A DNA stretch of 64,000 nt from Megalopta genalis. Taxonomy: Eukaryota; Arthropoda; Insecta; Hymenoptera; Halictidae. Shown here in pieces: positions 25,860 through 34,179 of this stretch (the stretch's first letter is position 1; each line of letters opens with the position of its first letter). The notes below the pieces were generated by a model that saw nothing but the letters and a program-made list of their open reading frames with translations, did no database searches and was not told the DNA's origin. The stretch is from the NCBI RefSeq assembly GCF_051020955.1, contig NC_135013.1, forward strand, positions 42,909,087 to 42,973,086. Reading direction: 5' to 3'. The position numbers and the translations under genes are program-made.

Positions 25860-26460
25860 TTAGACTGCGAATCTCCATGCATTTATAGTGCGCGCAAATT
25901 TGTAAATTATATAAAAACGTGCAAATTACTAAGGTCTAATTGCATTCTTATTTGTTTCACAATGATTAATCTTTTGGGCGTTGAAGGAAACTTTTCTTTA
26001 ATTCCAATTTTTGTAAGATTACGTATGAAAATAAGTGTTTGCACAAGAATCAGCTGTCTAATTATTATAAATATACCGCGGTTCATTATGCATTCATGGC
26101 ATGTGCGAATGGGTAAATTATATAAACACGTGTAAACTAACAAGGTCTGATTAAATATTTATTTTCTTTTTACAATGAGTAATCTTCTAGATGACGAAGG
26201 AAACTTTTCTTTGATTCTAATTTTTGTAGAATCTCATATAAAAAAGAGAATTTACGTAAAAATTCGCAGTGTATGTATAATAATTAGATCGCGAATCTTT
26301 ATGCGTTTATATGCAAATTTGTAAATTACATAAAAACATGTAATTTATGTTCTATCTATAACGAACGAAAACATTATTGTGGAATTTGATTTTTATAAAA
26401 TAGCTTTAGAAAATTCGAATTTGCATAAAGATCCATAATTTAATAATAATATACACATAA
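25860..26460. repeat. Tandem array of the family B repeat, unit about 205-215 bp
   Basis: About three units start near 25862, 26078 and 26285. Each carries versions of TAATTAGACTGCGAATCTTTA, CAAATTTGTAAATTATATAA and TTTTACAATGAGTAATCTT. Units differ by small changes. Part of the array is repeated at 18820-19236. Confidence 0.65.
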
Positions 26461-27000
26461 CTTCATGCACGTTATTTATATTTTCTACAACATTTTCGTA
26501 TTTTTCTTGCTTTTTCGAGCGTTAGAAAAGTTGTTCTAAAAGGAATAACGCTTCATTAAAATTCTGTAATAATGTAACGTATCGGCGAGCTCATTTTGAA
26601 TAAACATAAAGAAGACCAAAAAATAAGTTGATACTGAGACCTTTAACGACGTTGAGCATGCGTAACCCAACTGGAATGAAGTATGTATAAGGTGTTTGCT
26701 CAAGCTTCTGATATAACAGAATGTAAGTATGTGTAAGGACATCTGCATTAGCAGACGTCATTCAATTGTTTCAATTCTCCATGGCGAAAAGTAAATATAC
26801 ATACGTGTTGACTCATCAAATTGGATAAAAATGCTGCGCAGGTCGGCCAGCTGTGAACAAAAACCGAGAAATTCTTCTTCTATTGTTAATTGATTGTTCA
26901 GTGACGTCATCGATCGATAAGCAAACTATATAAATGAAAACATTAATTTCCGAAATAATCGATAGAGGATTAGGTACAATTAAATGTCCCTTAAAACCAA
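26461..27000. other. No gene seen
   Basis: Positions 26560-26930 are a little GC-richer and unique. They include a GACGTCATCGATCGAT run. No convincing exon. Confidence 0.4.
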
Positions 27001-27004
27001 ATTA

Positions 27005-27200
27005 CTAGACTGCGGATCTTTATGCAAAGTGAAAATTTTGTTGAATAATTGTATAAAACAAGAATTAAATAACGTATCTTTTCATTTAATAATTTTTATC
27101 AATAGAAAATAATGTAATACTCTTAAATTCTTCCATTGTTTTCATTATTCTGTATTTCTATTATCAATATTTGCAATAAATTCATAAAATCCACAGTCTA
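27005..27200. mobile_element. MITE family B copy
   Basis: The left end TAGACTGCGGATCTTTATGC and right end CATAAAATCCACAGTCTA are inverted copies. The interior is AT-rich and non-coding. Confidence 0.65.
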
Positions 27201-27397
27201 CTGATCGCTAAATATCAGCTCATTTGTTAAAGATACATTCTTATTTGTTGACGAGGGTTATATAATGTTAATCAACAACAAAAGTATGTACAATTATAAT
27301 TTACAATTAAGAAACTTAGTTTTTTCTGAAAAAATTGATTTTCGAGAAAACGATTCAAGGGATTCTGTAGTTTGTGGATTCCCTTTAAGTTGCTTTT

Positions 27398-27401
27398 ACT
27401 G
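27398..27401. repeat. Target-site duplication ACTG, left
   Basis: ACTG just before the 5' LTR is repeated at 32410-32413 after the 3' LTR. Four bases is the usual duplication for Ty3/gypsy integrases or close to it. Confidence 0.85.
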
Positions 27402-27643
27402 TGTAGCGGCACACGGCCGGCGACCGTAATAACCATAAAACTGTCCGCTTGCAGATGTCAAGGGGTCGACGGAGAGAAAACGTCCTTGACGTTTGCAAGA
27501 ACCGGAAATTCCTTTGTTTCTTTATTTTTTATCACTGCCAGATGTACTGCATGCCTGGTCGCGGAGAAAGCCGCCGGCCGCGTACCGCTGCCTGGCCGAA
27601 CGGCCAGCGCACCCCTACAGCGAGGGTTCATCGATGGCTGTCT

Positions 27644-27715
27644 CCCCCGCTAAACTAAGCGGGGGCAAAAGAAGACAGCGAGTCCCCCAAAACAGGCGTG
27701 GCCTTTTTGGGGGAC
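27644..27715. promoter_or_regulatory. Two perfect GC-rich hairpins in the LTR
   Basis: CCCCCGCT (27644-27651) pairs with AGCGGGGG (27658-27665) across a 6-nt loop. GTCCCCCAAAA (27682-27692) pairs with TTTTGGGGGAC (27705-27715) across a 12-nt loop that can itself pair AGG with CCT. Both lie directly upstream of the TATA box. The same pair is in the 3' LTR at 28264-equivalent positions 32264-32335. Confidence 0.75.
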
Positions 27716-27719
27716 GTAA

Positions 27720-27727
27720 TATAAATA
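27720..27727 (+). promoter_or_regulatory. TATA box of the LTR promoter
   Basis: TATAAATA at 27720-27727. Initiator-like words follow at 27749-27755 (ACAGTTG region, about 30 bp away) and at 27765-27770 (TCAGTC, 45 bp away). The start site is not certain. U3 would therefore make up most of the LTR, with a short R and U5. Confidence 0.55.
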
Positions 27728-27791
27728 AGAGACCCGAGTCGGTCCAGGGAACAGTTGATATTTTTCAGTCCAGTTTTCCAGAGCCCTCAAT

Positions 27792-27809
27792 TGGTGACCC
27801 CGACGTGAT
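27792..27809 (+). promoter_or_regulatory. Primer-binding site, tRNA-Trp
   Basis: TGGTGACCCCGACGTGAT, starting two bases after the 5' LTR, is complementary to the 18 bases at the 3' end of eukaryotic tRNA-Trp, including CCA. The same primer is used by CsRn1 elements and, independently, by avian alpharetroviruses. Confidence 0.85.
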
Positions 27810-27859
27810 CGCACGAATAACGGTGTATAAGGTACTTTGATAAACAGATAAAGTTAGTA

Positions 27860-28759
27860 ATGGCTACCCCTAACGAGGGTGCGTCGTACCCGCGAGGCGC
27901 GTCCGCGGAAGCATCTGTGTCGCGAGTGGCCGTTCGGATGCCCGAATTCTGTGCGTCGGACCCAGAAATGTGGTTTGGGATGGTCGAACGCAGCTTCGAG
28001 GCATCGGGTATTACGACCGAAGCCACAAAATTCGGGTATGTGTTAGGAGCATTGAATCCTGTGTACGCCGCGGAAGTCCGCGACATTATAATGAACCCGC
28101 CAAATACTGGACAGTACCAGAGGTTAAAAACGGAACTCATTCGAAGGCTCAGTTCGTCGCAAGAGCAAAAAACGCGACGTTTGCTGGAATCGGAGGAAAT
28201 TGGAGACAGGAAGCCGTCTCAATTTCTGCGACACTTGCGCGGACTGGCTGGCAACAACGTGTCAGATAGTGTTTTGCGTACGCTGTGGATGGGTAGGTTG
28301 CCTAATAGTATGCAGGTAATCTTAGCGACCCAGAAGGACGCGGAGATGGATAAGGTGGCTGACCTGGCAGATGCGATAGCCGAGACGATGGGCCCCCGAA
28401 CTCAGGTAGCGGAGGCGTCGGCATCTACTGCAGCAGCCGCGGCACCGAGCAACGCGCCTCAAGACCTTGAGGCACTCATAAATTTAAAAATGGCGCAAAT
28501 CAGCCTGTCGTTCCAGCAGGAGATTGCGGCGATCCGACACGAGTTGATTGGGAATGAACGTTCTTCGCGTTTCGATCGCCGGTATCGCCCCCGATCGCCT
28601 GCCCGTCGGGAGCCCCGTCAACGCTCCGTGTCGCAAAGACGCACGGAACAGAGGCAGGGTAAATGTTTTTACCATTGGCGTTGGGGAGCGAGTGCGAATC
28701 GATGTATTCCACCGTGCAATTGGAACTCGATGCAGGGAAACGAACCGGGCAGTCGTTGA
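27860..28759 (+). CDS. gag: Gag polyprotein
   Basis: 299 residues from ATG at 27860, the first ATG in this frame after the primer-binding site. It forms the nucleocapsid-like particle and packages the element RNA. Residues from about 25 to 185 form a capsid-like region typical of insect Ty3/gypsy Gag (VRMPEFCASDPEMWFGMVER, then ALNPVYAAEVRDI and SSSQEQKTRRLLESEEIGDR). Near the end, C269, H272, C282 and C286 form a C-x2-H-x9-C-x3-C knuckle, the CHCC arrangement of the CsRn1 clade rather than the common CCHC. The linker before it is rich in Arg, fitting RNA binding. The last 32 codons overlap pol in another frame. The heptamer at 28735-28741 allows a share of ribosomes to shift to pol, giving Gag-Pol. 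No stop or frameshift damages the frame. Confidence 0.93.
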   Translation: MATPNEGASYPRGASAEASVSRVAVRMPEFCASDPEMWFGMVERSFEASGITTEATKFGYVLGALNPVYAAEVRDIIMNPPNTGQYQRLKTELIRRLSSSQEQKTRRLLESEEIGDRKPSQFLRHLRGLAGNNVSDSVLRTLWMGRLPNSMQVILATQKDAEMDKVADLADAIAETMGPRTQVAEASASTAAAAAPSNAPQDLEALINLKMAQISLSFQQEIAAIRHELIGNERSSRFDRRYRPRSPARREPRQRSVSQRRTEQRQGKCFYHWRWGASANRCIPPCNWNSMQGNEPGSR

Positions 28760-31700
28760 TGACGGCAGATGACTTGAGCCCGATGCCGCGCCGTCTATTT
28801 GTGACCGACAAGACGACTAGAACGCAATTCCTGGTCGATACAGGAGCCGACCTTTGCGTGTACCCACGATCCATGATTCGTGGCCCCGGGAAGAAATCGG
28901 ATTATGTGTTGTTCGCGGCAAATGGGTCCGAAATTACAACGTTTGGTACAACCACGTTGACGTTGGACTTTGGGTTACGTCGCGAGTTTACGTGGAGATT
29001 TGTGGTAGCCAGTGTATCTAAGCCAATTATCGGCGTAGACTTTTTGTACCATTATGGGTTACTGGTAGACATTCGGAATCGCCGGTTGATAGACAATATA
29101 ACTTCGTTGTCAGTGCCCGGGCAACCGGTAGGTAGAAGTGCTAGCGACATTCCCAGCGTGAAAACGGTTTCGGGGGATTCCATATACTTGGAGCTGTTGC
29201 AGAAATTTCCCGAAATCACGAGACCAGAGGGAATCCCGACTGTCAGAAAAAAGCATACAACGGTACATTATATCCGGACATCGCCAGGTCAACCGGTTAG
29301 TTGCAGACCAAGGAGGTTGGCACCGGATCGACTCAGGGCAGCGAAGAAGGAGTTCGACGAAATGGTGAAGCTGGGGATTGCGAGGCCGTCCGAAAGCAGC
29401 TGGTCATCTCCTTTACATGTGGTGCCAAAGAAGGAATCAGGCGAGTGGAGACCGTGCGGAGATTACCGGGCACTCAACGACCGCACAGTTCCGGATAGGT
29501 ACCCGGTAAAGCATATTGAAGACTTTGCGCAAAACTTATTCGAAAAAAAGGTGTTTTCAACGATAGACTTAGTGCGTGCGTACAATCAGATTCCGGTTGC
29601 GCCCGAAGATGTGTTTAAGACGGCGGTTACGACGCCATTCGGGCTGTTCGAATTTCCGGGGATGCCGTTCGGGTTACGCAACGCGGCACAGACTTTTCAA
29701 AGATTTATCGATGAGGTGCTTCGAGGACTAGATTTCGTGTACGCGTATATAGACGATATCATCGTAGCGTCGGAATCCGAAGCGCAACACCTCGAACATT
29801 TGAACATTTTATTTAATAGGCTAAAGTCGTACGGTATAGTAATTAACCCGGGCAAGTGCACGTTCGGAAAACCCGAGGTAGAATTTTTAGGTTATTCGGT
29901 ATCGCATAAGGGCACAAAACCTCTAGAATGTAAGGTGCGCGCGATCGTAGAATACCCCCAACCGGTTACAGCCAAACAGCTGAGGCAGTTTTTAGGTATG
30001 ATGAACTTTTACAGACGATTCATACCTAGGGCTGCACAGGTGCAGGCAGCAATGAATAACTTGCTGTCAGGTAACGCGAAGGGTCGCACACCGATTCATT
30101 GGAATGCAGAGGCGGTAGTAGCGTTTGAGGAGTCAAAAAGAGCCTTGGCACAGGCCACCTTGCTGGCGCACCCGCAGATTGGCGCCCCCCTTGCGCTTAC
30201 CTGCGATGCCTCAGACTTCGCGGTTGGCGCGGTTTTACAACAGGACACCGGGAACGGTTGGGAACCGATAGGTTTTTTTTCAAAGAAACTCAGCGCGGCG
30301 GAGACGAATTACGGGGCCTACGATCGCGAGCTATTAGCTATATATTTAGCAATTAAGCAATTTCGGTATATGGTGGAAGGACGTGCGTTTGTTATATTCA
30401 CCGATCACAAACCGATAACGTTTGCGTTTCGCCAAAAACCGGAAAAATGCTCGCCGAGGCAATTTCGGTACCTAGATTTTATAAGTCAATTTTCTACCGA
30501 CATCCGTCACGTTGCCGGAAAAGACAATATTATTGCCGACGCGTTATCCAGGATCGAGGAAGTGGAAGAACTTCTCGATTACGAAGAATTGGCGAAGGCA
30601 CAAGACACCGATAGCGAACTCTCGGCCTACGTGCGAGGCGAGTGTGCGAGTGCTCTAGTGCTACGAAAAATGCGAATTCCTGGGTCAAACAGTTTTGTAT
30701 GGTGTGATGTGTCGACGAGCATTGCGAGGCCATTTGTCACGGGAACATTCCGCCGCGCGGCGTTCGATACGGTGCACAGACTTGCACATCCCGGAATTAA
30801 GGCGACGGCGAAATTAATGACGGAACGATATGTATGGCCGTCAATAAAAACGGACAGTAAGCGTTGGGCGCGAGCGTGCGTCGCTTGCCAGCGTTCAAAA
30901 GTGTCCAGGCATGTACATTCGCCGCTCGGAAAGTTTGCGCCGTCGGAAAGGTTCGAACATGTGCATATTGACATTGTAGTGTTGCCCATGTCGGAAGGTC
31001 ATAGGTATTGTTTGACCTGCGTGGACCGGTATACCCGGTGGCCGGAGGCGTTCCCGATGATAAATCAGGAAGCACAAACGGTGGCACGAGCGTTCTACGA
31101 GGGATGGATTGCTCGATTTGGGACCCCTCTTAGAGTAACAACCGACCAAGGAAGACAATTTGAATCGTCCTTGTTCAAGCATTTGAACGAGTTAACAGGG
31201 ACAACACATTTAAGGACAACAGCATACCACCCAGCGGCGAACGGCATGGTGGAGCGTTTCCATCGACAGTTGAAGGCTGCCATTCGTTGCCACCAAGACG
31301 TTCAATGGACGAGGGTCCTTCCTACCATATTGCTGGGTTTACGCGCAGCCTGGAAGGAGGACACCAAATCAACGGCAGCAGAACTTGTGTATGGGGAGAC
31401 GTTGCGTCTACCTGGTGAGTTCCTAGCACCGCGTCAAATAGAAGGCGAGTATGACGTTTCCAATTTTGCCGAGGAACTACGTCAGCATTTCCGGGGGATC
31501 ACCCCAGCCGCAGGTAGTCACCACAATGCGCAGCGGATTTTTGTATATAAAGACTTAACAGTGTGTGAAAAAGTGTTTATCCGGAATGATAAAGTACGAA
31601 CTTTATTGGAGCCACCGTACGATGGACCATTCGAGGTCATATCCCGGGGCCCAAAAAACTTTGTGATAAATATTAAGGATAAACCTGTTAATGTTAGTAT

Positions 31701-31890
31701 TGATAGATTAAAGCCGGCGTACGTTGTTAATGATGCCGTTGATAATGAAGCGACTCAAACAATGCAGGTACCGCGGTCAGAACCGACAGTGTCTGCTCCG
31801 GAACAAGAGGTGCGAACTACACGTTCAGGAAGACGAGTGAGGTTTCCGGATAGATTGCAGATTGCAAAAATAAGATACTATTATGAATGA
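28663..31890 (+). CDS. pol: Pol polyprotein: protease, reverse transcriptase, RNase H, integrase
   Basis: 1,075 codons, unbroken. The first ATG is at 28663, but translation more likely enters at about 28738 by -1 frameshifting from gag. Protease: DTGADLCVYP at residues 59-68. Reverse transcriptase: about 200-410, with catalytic D302 (STIDLVRAY), FPGMPFGLRNAAQTF at 331-345 and YIDD at 362-365. RNase H: D515 (TCDASDFAVG), E556, D581 and D626. Integrase: zinc site H705, H709, C739, C742; catalytic D770, D828 and E864, the last two separated by 35 residues (D,D-35-E); a GPF motif at 988-990 in the C-terminal domain. I see no chromodomain. Length is normal for a Ty3/gypsy pol. No key residue is missing, so the enzymes may be active. 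No envelope gene follows. Confidence 0.95.
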   Translation: MFLPLALGSECESMYSTVQLELDAGKRTGQSLMTADDLSPMPRRLFVTDKTTRTQFLVDTGADLCVYPRSMIRGPGKKSDYVLFAANGSEITTFGTTTLTLDFGLRREFTWRFVVASVSKPIIGVDFLYHYGLLVDIRNRRLIDNITSLSVPGQPVGRSASDIPSVKTVSGDSIYLELLQKFPEITRPEGIPTVRKKHTTVHYIRTSPGQPVSCRPRRLAPDRLRAAKKEFDEMVKLGIARPSESSWSSPLHVVPKKESGEWRPCGDYRALNDRTVPDRYPVKHIEDFAQNLFEKKVFSTIDLVRAYNQIPVAPEDVFKTAVTTPFGLFEFPGMPFGLRNAAQTFQRFIDEVLRGLDFVYAYIDDIIVASESEAQHLEHLNILFNRLKSYGIVINPGKCTFGKPEVEFLGYSVSHKGTKPLECKVRAIVEYPQPVTAKQLRQFLGMMNFYRRFIPRAAQVQAAMNNLLSGNAKGRTPIHWNAEAVVAFEESKRALAQATLLAHPQIGAPLALTCDASDFAVGAVLQQDTGNGWEPIGFFSKKLSAAETNYGAYDRELLAIYLAIKQFRYMVEGRAFVIFTDHKPITFAFRQKPEKCSPRQFRYLDFISQFSTDIRHVAGKDNIIADALSRIEEVEELLDYEELAKAQDTDSELSAYVRGECASALVLRKMRIPGSNSFVWCDVSTSIARPFVTGTFRRAAFDTVHRLAHPGIKATAKLMTERYVWPSIKTDSKRWARACVACQRSKVSRHVHSPLGKFAPSERFEHVHIDIVVLPMSEGHRYCLTCVDRYTRWPEAFPMINQEAQTVARAFYEGWIARFGTPLRVTTDQGRQFESSLFKHLNELTGTTHLRTTAYHPAANGMVERFHRQLKAAIRCHQDVQWTRVLPTILLGLRAAWKEDTKSTAAELVYGETLRLPGEFLAPRQIEGEYDVSNFAEELRQHFRGITPAAGSHHNAQRIFVYKDLTVCEKVFIRNDKVRTLLEPPYDGPFEVISRGPKNFVINIKDKPVNVSIDRLKPAYVVNDAVDNEATQTMQVPRSEPTVSAPEQEVRTTRSGRRVRFPDRLQIAKIRYYYE
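28735..28795 (+). promoter_or_regulatory. -1 ribosomal frameshift site with predicted pseudoknot
   Basis: GGGAAAC at 28735-28741 is read G GGA AAC in the gag frame and fits X XXY YYZ. After a 4-nt spacer, CGGGC (28746-28750) pairs with GCCCG (28778-28782), extended by AGTC (28751-28754) with GACT (28771-28774) across a 3-nt bulge. GACGGC in the loop (28761-28766) can pair with GCCGTC downstream (28790-28795), making an H-type pseudoknot. The gag stop lies at 28757-28759. Slippage at this heptamer leads exactly into the pol frame. The pairing was read by eye; no folding program was used. Confidence 0.8.
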
Positions 31891-32011
31891 GTGAGAGAGT
31901 GGGATGTAGCGAGTATCGCATATACCGTCGTATGGCATGTCGCAGGGCAAGTTTTTGTTTTTGTTTTTGTTGTAGAAATAAGAATTGTATCGCGATTGGT
32001 CAATCACTGGC

Positions 32012-32021
32012 AAGGGGGTGA
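32012..32021 (+). promoter_or_regulatory. Polypurine tract
   Basis: AAGGGGGTGA directly before the 3' LTR (one T within it) is in the position of the plus-strand primer of reverse transcription. Confidence 0.75.
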
Positions 32022-32409
32022 TGTAGCGGCACACGGCCGGCGACCGTAATAACCATAAAACTGTCCGCTTGCAGATGTCAAGGGGTCGACGGAGAGAAAA
32101 CGTCCTTGACGTTTGCAAGAACCGGAAATTCCTTTGTTTCTTTATTTTTTATCACTGCCAGATGTACTGCATGCCTGGTCGCGGAGAAAGCCGCCGGCCG
32201 CGTACCGCTGCCTGGCCGAACGGCCAGCGCACCCCTACAGCGAGGGTTCATCGATGGCTGTCTCCCCCGCTAAACTAAGCGGGGGCAAAAGAAGACAGCG
32301 AGTCCCCCAAAACAGGCGTGGCCTTTTTGGGGGACGTAATATAAATAAGAGACCCGAGTCGGTCCAGGGAACAGTTGATATTTTTCAGTCCAGTTTTCCA
32401 GAGCCCTCA
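32022..32409 (+). repeat. 3' long terminal repeat
   Basis: 388 bp identical to the 5' LTR as far as I can compare by eye, from TGTAGCGG to CCCTCA. Confidence 0.95.
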
Positions 32410-32413
32410 ACTG
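32410..32413. repeat. Target-site duplication ACTG, right
   Basis: Matches 27398-27401 and confirms the boundaries of the insertion. Confidence 0.85.
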
Positions 32414-33438
32414 TTTCGTAAACCTAGTATTAACTTCCATTTATGTACTATGTAAGAGACAAATTAAAGCAATTCCACACATTACATCAAAGCGATTTGT
32501 ATAAAAAAACGTTTACTACCTTCCTTTATACCGTCTTATTTAGTTTTATCATAGGTATTCGTGTATTAGGACGCTTACCCTAACCTGACGATTCTCATTT
32601 AAGATTGCCAGTCCCATTGAAGATAAAAAGATATATATATATATATAGTCTGCCTCTCAGTTATCCCGTGGGTAGTATTAACTTCATAAATCAATTCTGA
32701 TAAAATCTGAGTCCCTGAGAGTATCGAATTATCCCTGCGGTCAAACTCGACAAAGTTGATCTTCAGGGCAAAGTGTAGAGATAAAGGAACATGAAGAAAC
32801 ACAGAATATTTGTGCTCTCTTGCGGTTGCTTCCACAAATTTTGTGGAGTCGTAAGTCTCGCTATTTTTACCGAACGTGTCAAGAGACACCTTTTAATAAT
32901 TTCTGTATAACACTATTTTTACCAAAGGAGTTAAAAGACATCTTTTAATCATTTTTAAAACACTTAAAACTCTTCTCGACTTTCTTCACGAAATTAATTC
33001 GAAATTAAATTGTATAATACAAAATATCAGTGAAAATAGCGTTAATCCTCGAAAACCTTATAGAAACCGAAATACGAAAATGCCAATATGACGTCATAGA
33101 GTTATACAAAAACACCGATATATTTACCGGTAGTTATCGGTAAATTTTTCGATTTGTTTATTTGTTATAATTTTCATAGTATTTTAAAGCAGTATCAAAT
33201 ATCGTATGTTATCAAATACCGAAATTGATAGGCAATACCACAGTTGCTGTGACACCGAAATCGGAAGAATTAACAGAATATTTATGATAAGTGTACATAA
33301 GTGCAATGGAAAAGAACACGATATTAAAATCTACAATTGAAATTATATTTATATTCTTTCTTGCGACTGCAGTTGCTCTATACTTTATTATACTAAAATA
33401 TAATACAATTTCTAAATTTTCGTTATAAATTCCGATGA
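32414..33438. other. No gene supported
   Basis: Unique, moderately AT-rich. A 96-codon minus frame (32599-32889) includes an (AT)n run at its end and no recognisable domain. A small GGTAGTTATCGG-like palindrome lies near 33130. Confidence 0.4.
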
Positions 33439-33439
33439 A

Positions 33440-33625
33440 AAAGTTGAACAAACACCATTTTTTAATTTTATTGTCATTCCAACGAATTAAAATATAAACG
33501 GCATTTTTGTTTATTCATTTTCAAGAAAATTAGTCGCTTTAACATGTAAACAAAATTCAAATCACTTGGACTAATTTGAAAAAAGTCATTCCATTTTGAA
33601 AGGTGTTTACTTACATTTGTCCCTG
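33440..33625. repeat. Fragment of MITE family A
   Basis: Holds TTGTCATTCCAACGAATTAA and CAAATCACTTGGACTAATTT and ends in CATTTTGAAAGGTGT, as in the right halves of the full copies. Confidence 0.6.
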
Positions 33626-33713
33626 ATACTTGTCCTGTGTACAGACACGTAGATACTTTTGCGACCTTGTTGGTCAGATAAGACTCGCTTTACTATTCTT
33701 ACCACCTTCGACA

Positions 33714-33813
33714 ATGACCCAATTGAATATTTCTCCAAAATTCAATTCTATGGAAAAAGGATATTTTCGTGGATGCCATTATTTTATTGCAGCTACTGTT
33801 CGCACAGATGAAG
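33714..33813 (+). CDS. Weak candidate exon ending in a good donor
   Basis: An open frame from ATG at 33714 reads NSMEKGYFRGCHYFIAATVR and then TDEG. It ends at a GAAG|GTATGT donor (intron from 33814). A good acceptor, TTATTTTATTGCAG, lies inside it at 33792, which would leave a 21-nt exon. No family recognised. The support is one splice-like signal and an open frame, so chance is likely. Confidence 0.18.
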
Positions 33814-33954
33814 GTATGTTGACCATTAAATACATATTTTAAGTTAATTCTTATATACACATATACAACAAAATAAAAAAATTTCAGAATAACAAAACAT
33901 TGGACCTTATTTTTATTACAATAGTTGAAGAAAACAAAGTAGAAGAACTTGATC

Positions 33955-34135
33955 TGCTAAGCAGTGAATTTGATTAGCTGAGGTGATTTACAAAAAGGTA
34001 AATTTAATTTACGAAAGGATAAATTCGATTTCAGAAGAGATATAAATTTTTTTGATTTAGAAGAAGATGAATATAATTTGCAAACATAACCATAGATGGC
34101 AAAAAGATGAATATAATTTGCAAAAGGTTTGATGT
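33955..34135 (-). repeat. Degenerate 21-22-bp tandem repeat, minus-strand orientation
   Basis: Repeats of AATTTGATTTGCAAAAGGA-like units, the reverse complement of the array at 63655-63800. Both arrays encode a 7-residue periodic frame by virtue of the unit length. Confidence 0.5.
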
Positions 34136-34179
34136 TGCTGCAAAGAGATGTATTACAGGGAAAGAATGTCAATTATTGT

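Larger units (their letters stand above)
27402..27789 (+). repeat. 5' long terminal repeat
   Basis: 388 bp from TGTAGCGG to CCCTCA. Compared line by line with 32022-32409 I see no difference. The short open frames inside both LTRs are identical by duplication and are not genes. Confidence 0.95.
27402..32409 (+). mobile_element. Complete Ty3/gypsy LTR retrotransposon, CsRn1-like
   Basis: A 5,008-bp element with identical 388-bp LTRs, tRNA-Trp primer-binding site, gag, pol, polypurine tract and ACTG target duplications. Protein order is Gag, protease, reverse transcriptase, RNase H, integrase, so it is a Metaviridae (Ty3/gypsy) element and not Pao/BEL or copia. There is no envelope frame after pol. 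The CHCC Gag knuckle and tRNA-Trp priming are known marks of the CsRn1 clade, which I infer here. Base composition is close to 50% GC, unlike the AT-rich host DNA. Every part looks intact. Confidence 0.95.

Noticed and set aside
27372..27840. Three plus-strand frames of 69-115 codons, repeated at 32069-32421
   Set aside because: They lie in the LTRs and their repetition comes from LTR identity; regulatory, not coding.
28484..31283. Several minus-strand frames of 60-124 codons
   Set aside because: Shadows of gag and pol in a GC-richer element; no domains and no independent support.
31891..32021. Possible envelope gene after pol
   Set aside because: Only about 130 bp separate the pol stop from the 3' LTR, so there is no room for env.
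32577..32597. CTTACCCTAACCTGACG, telomere-like
   Set aside because: A single TTAGG-like unit only; no array, so not a telomeric relic.
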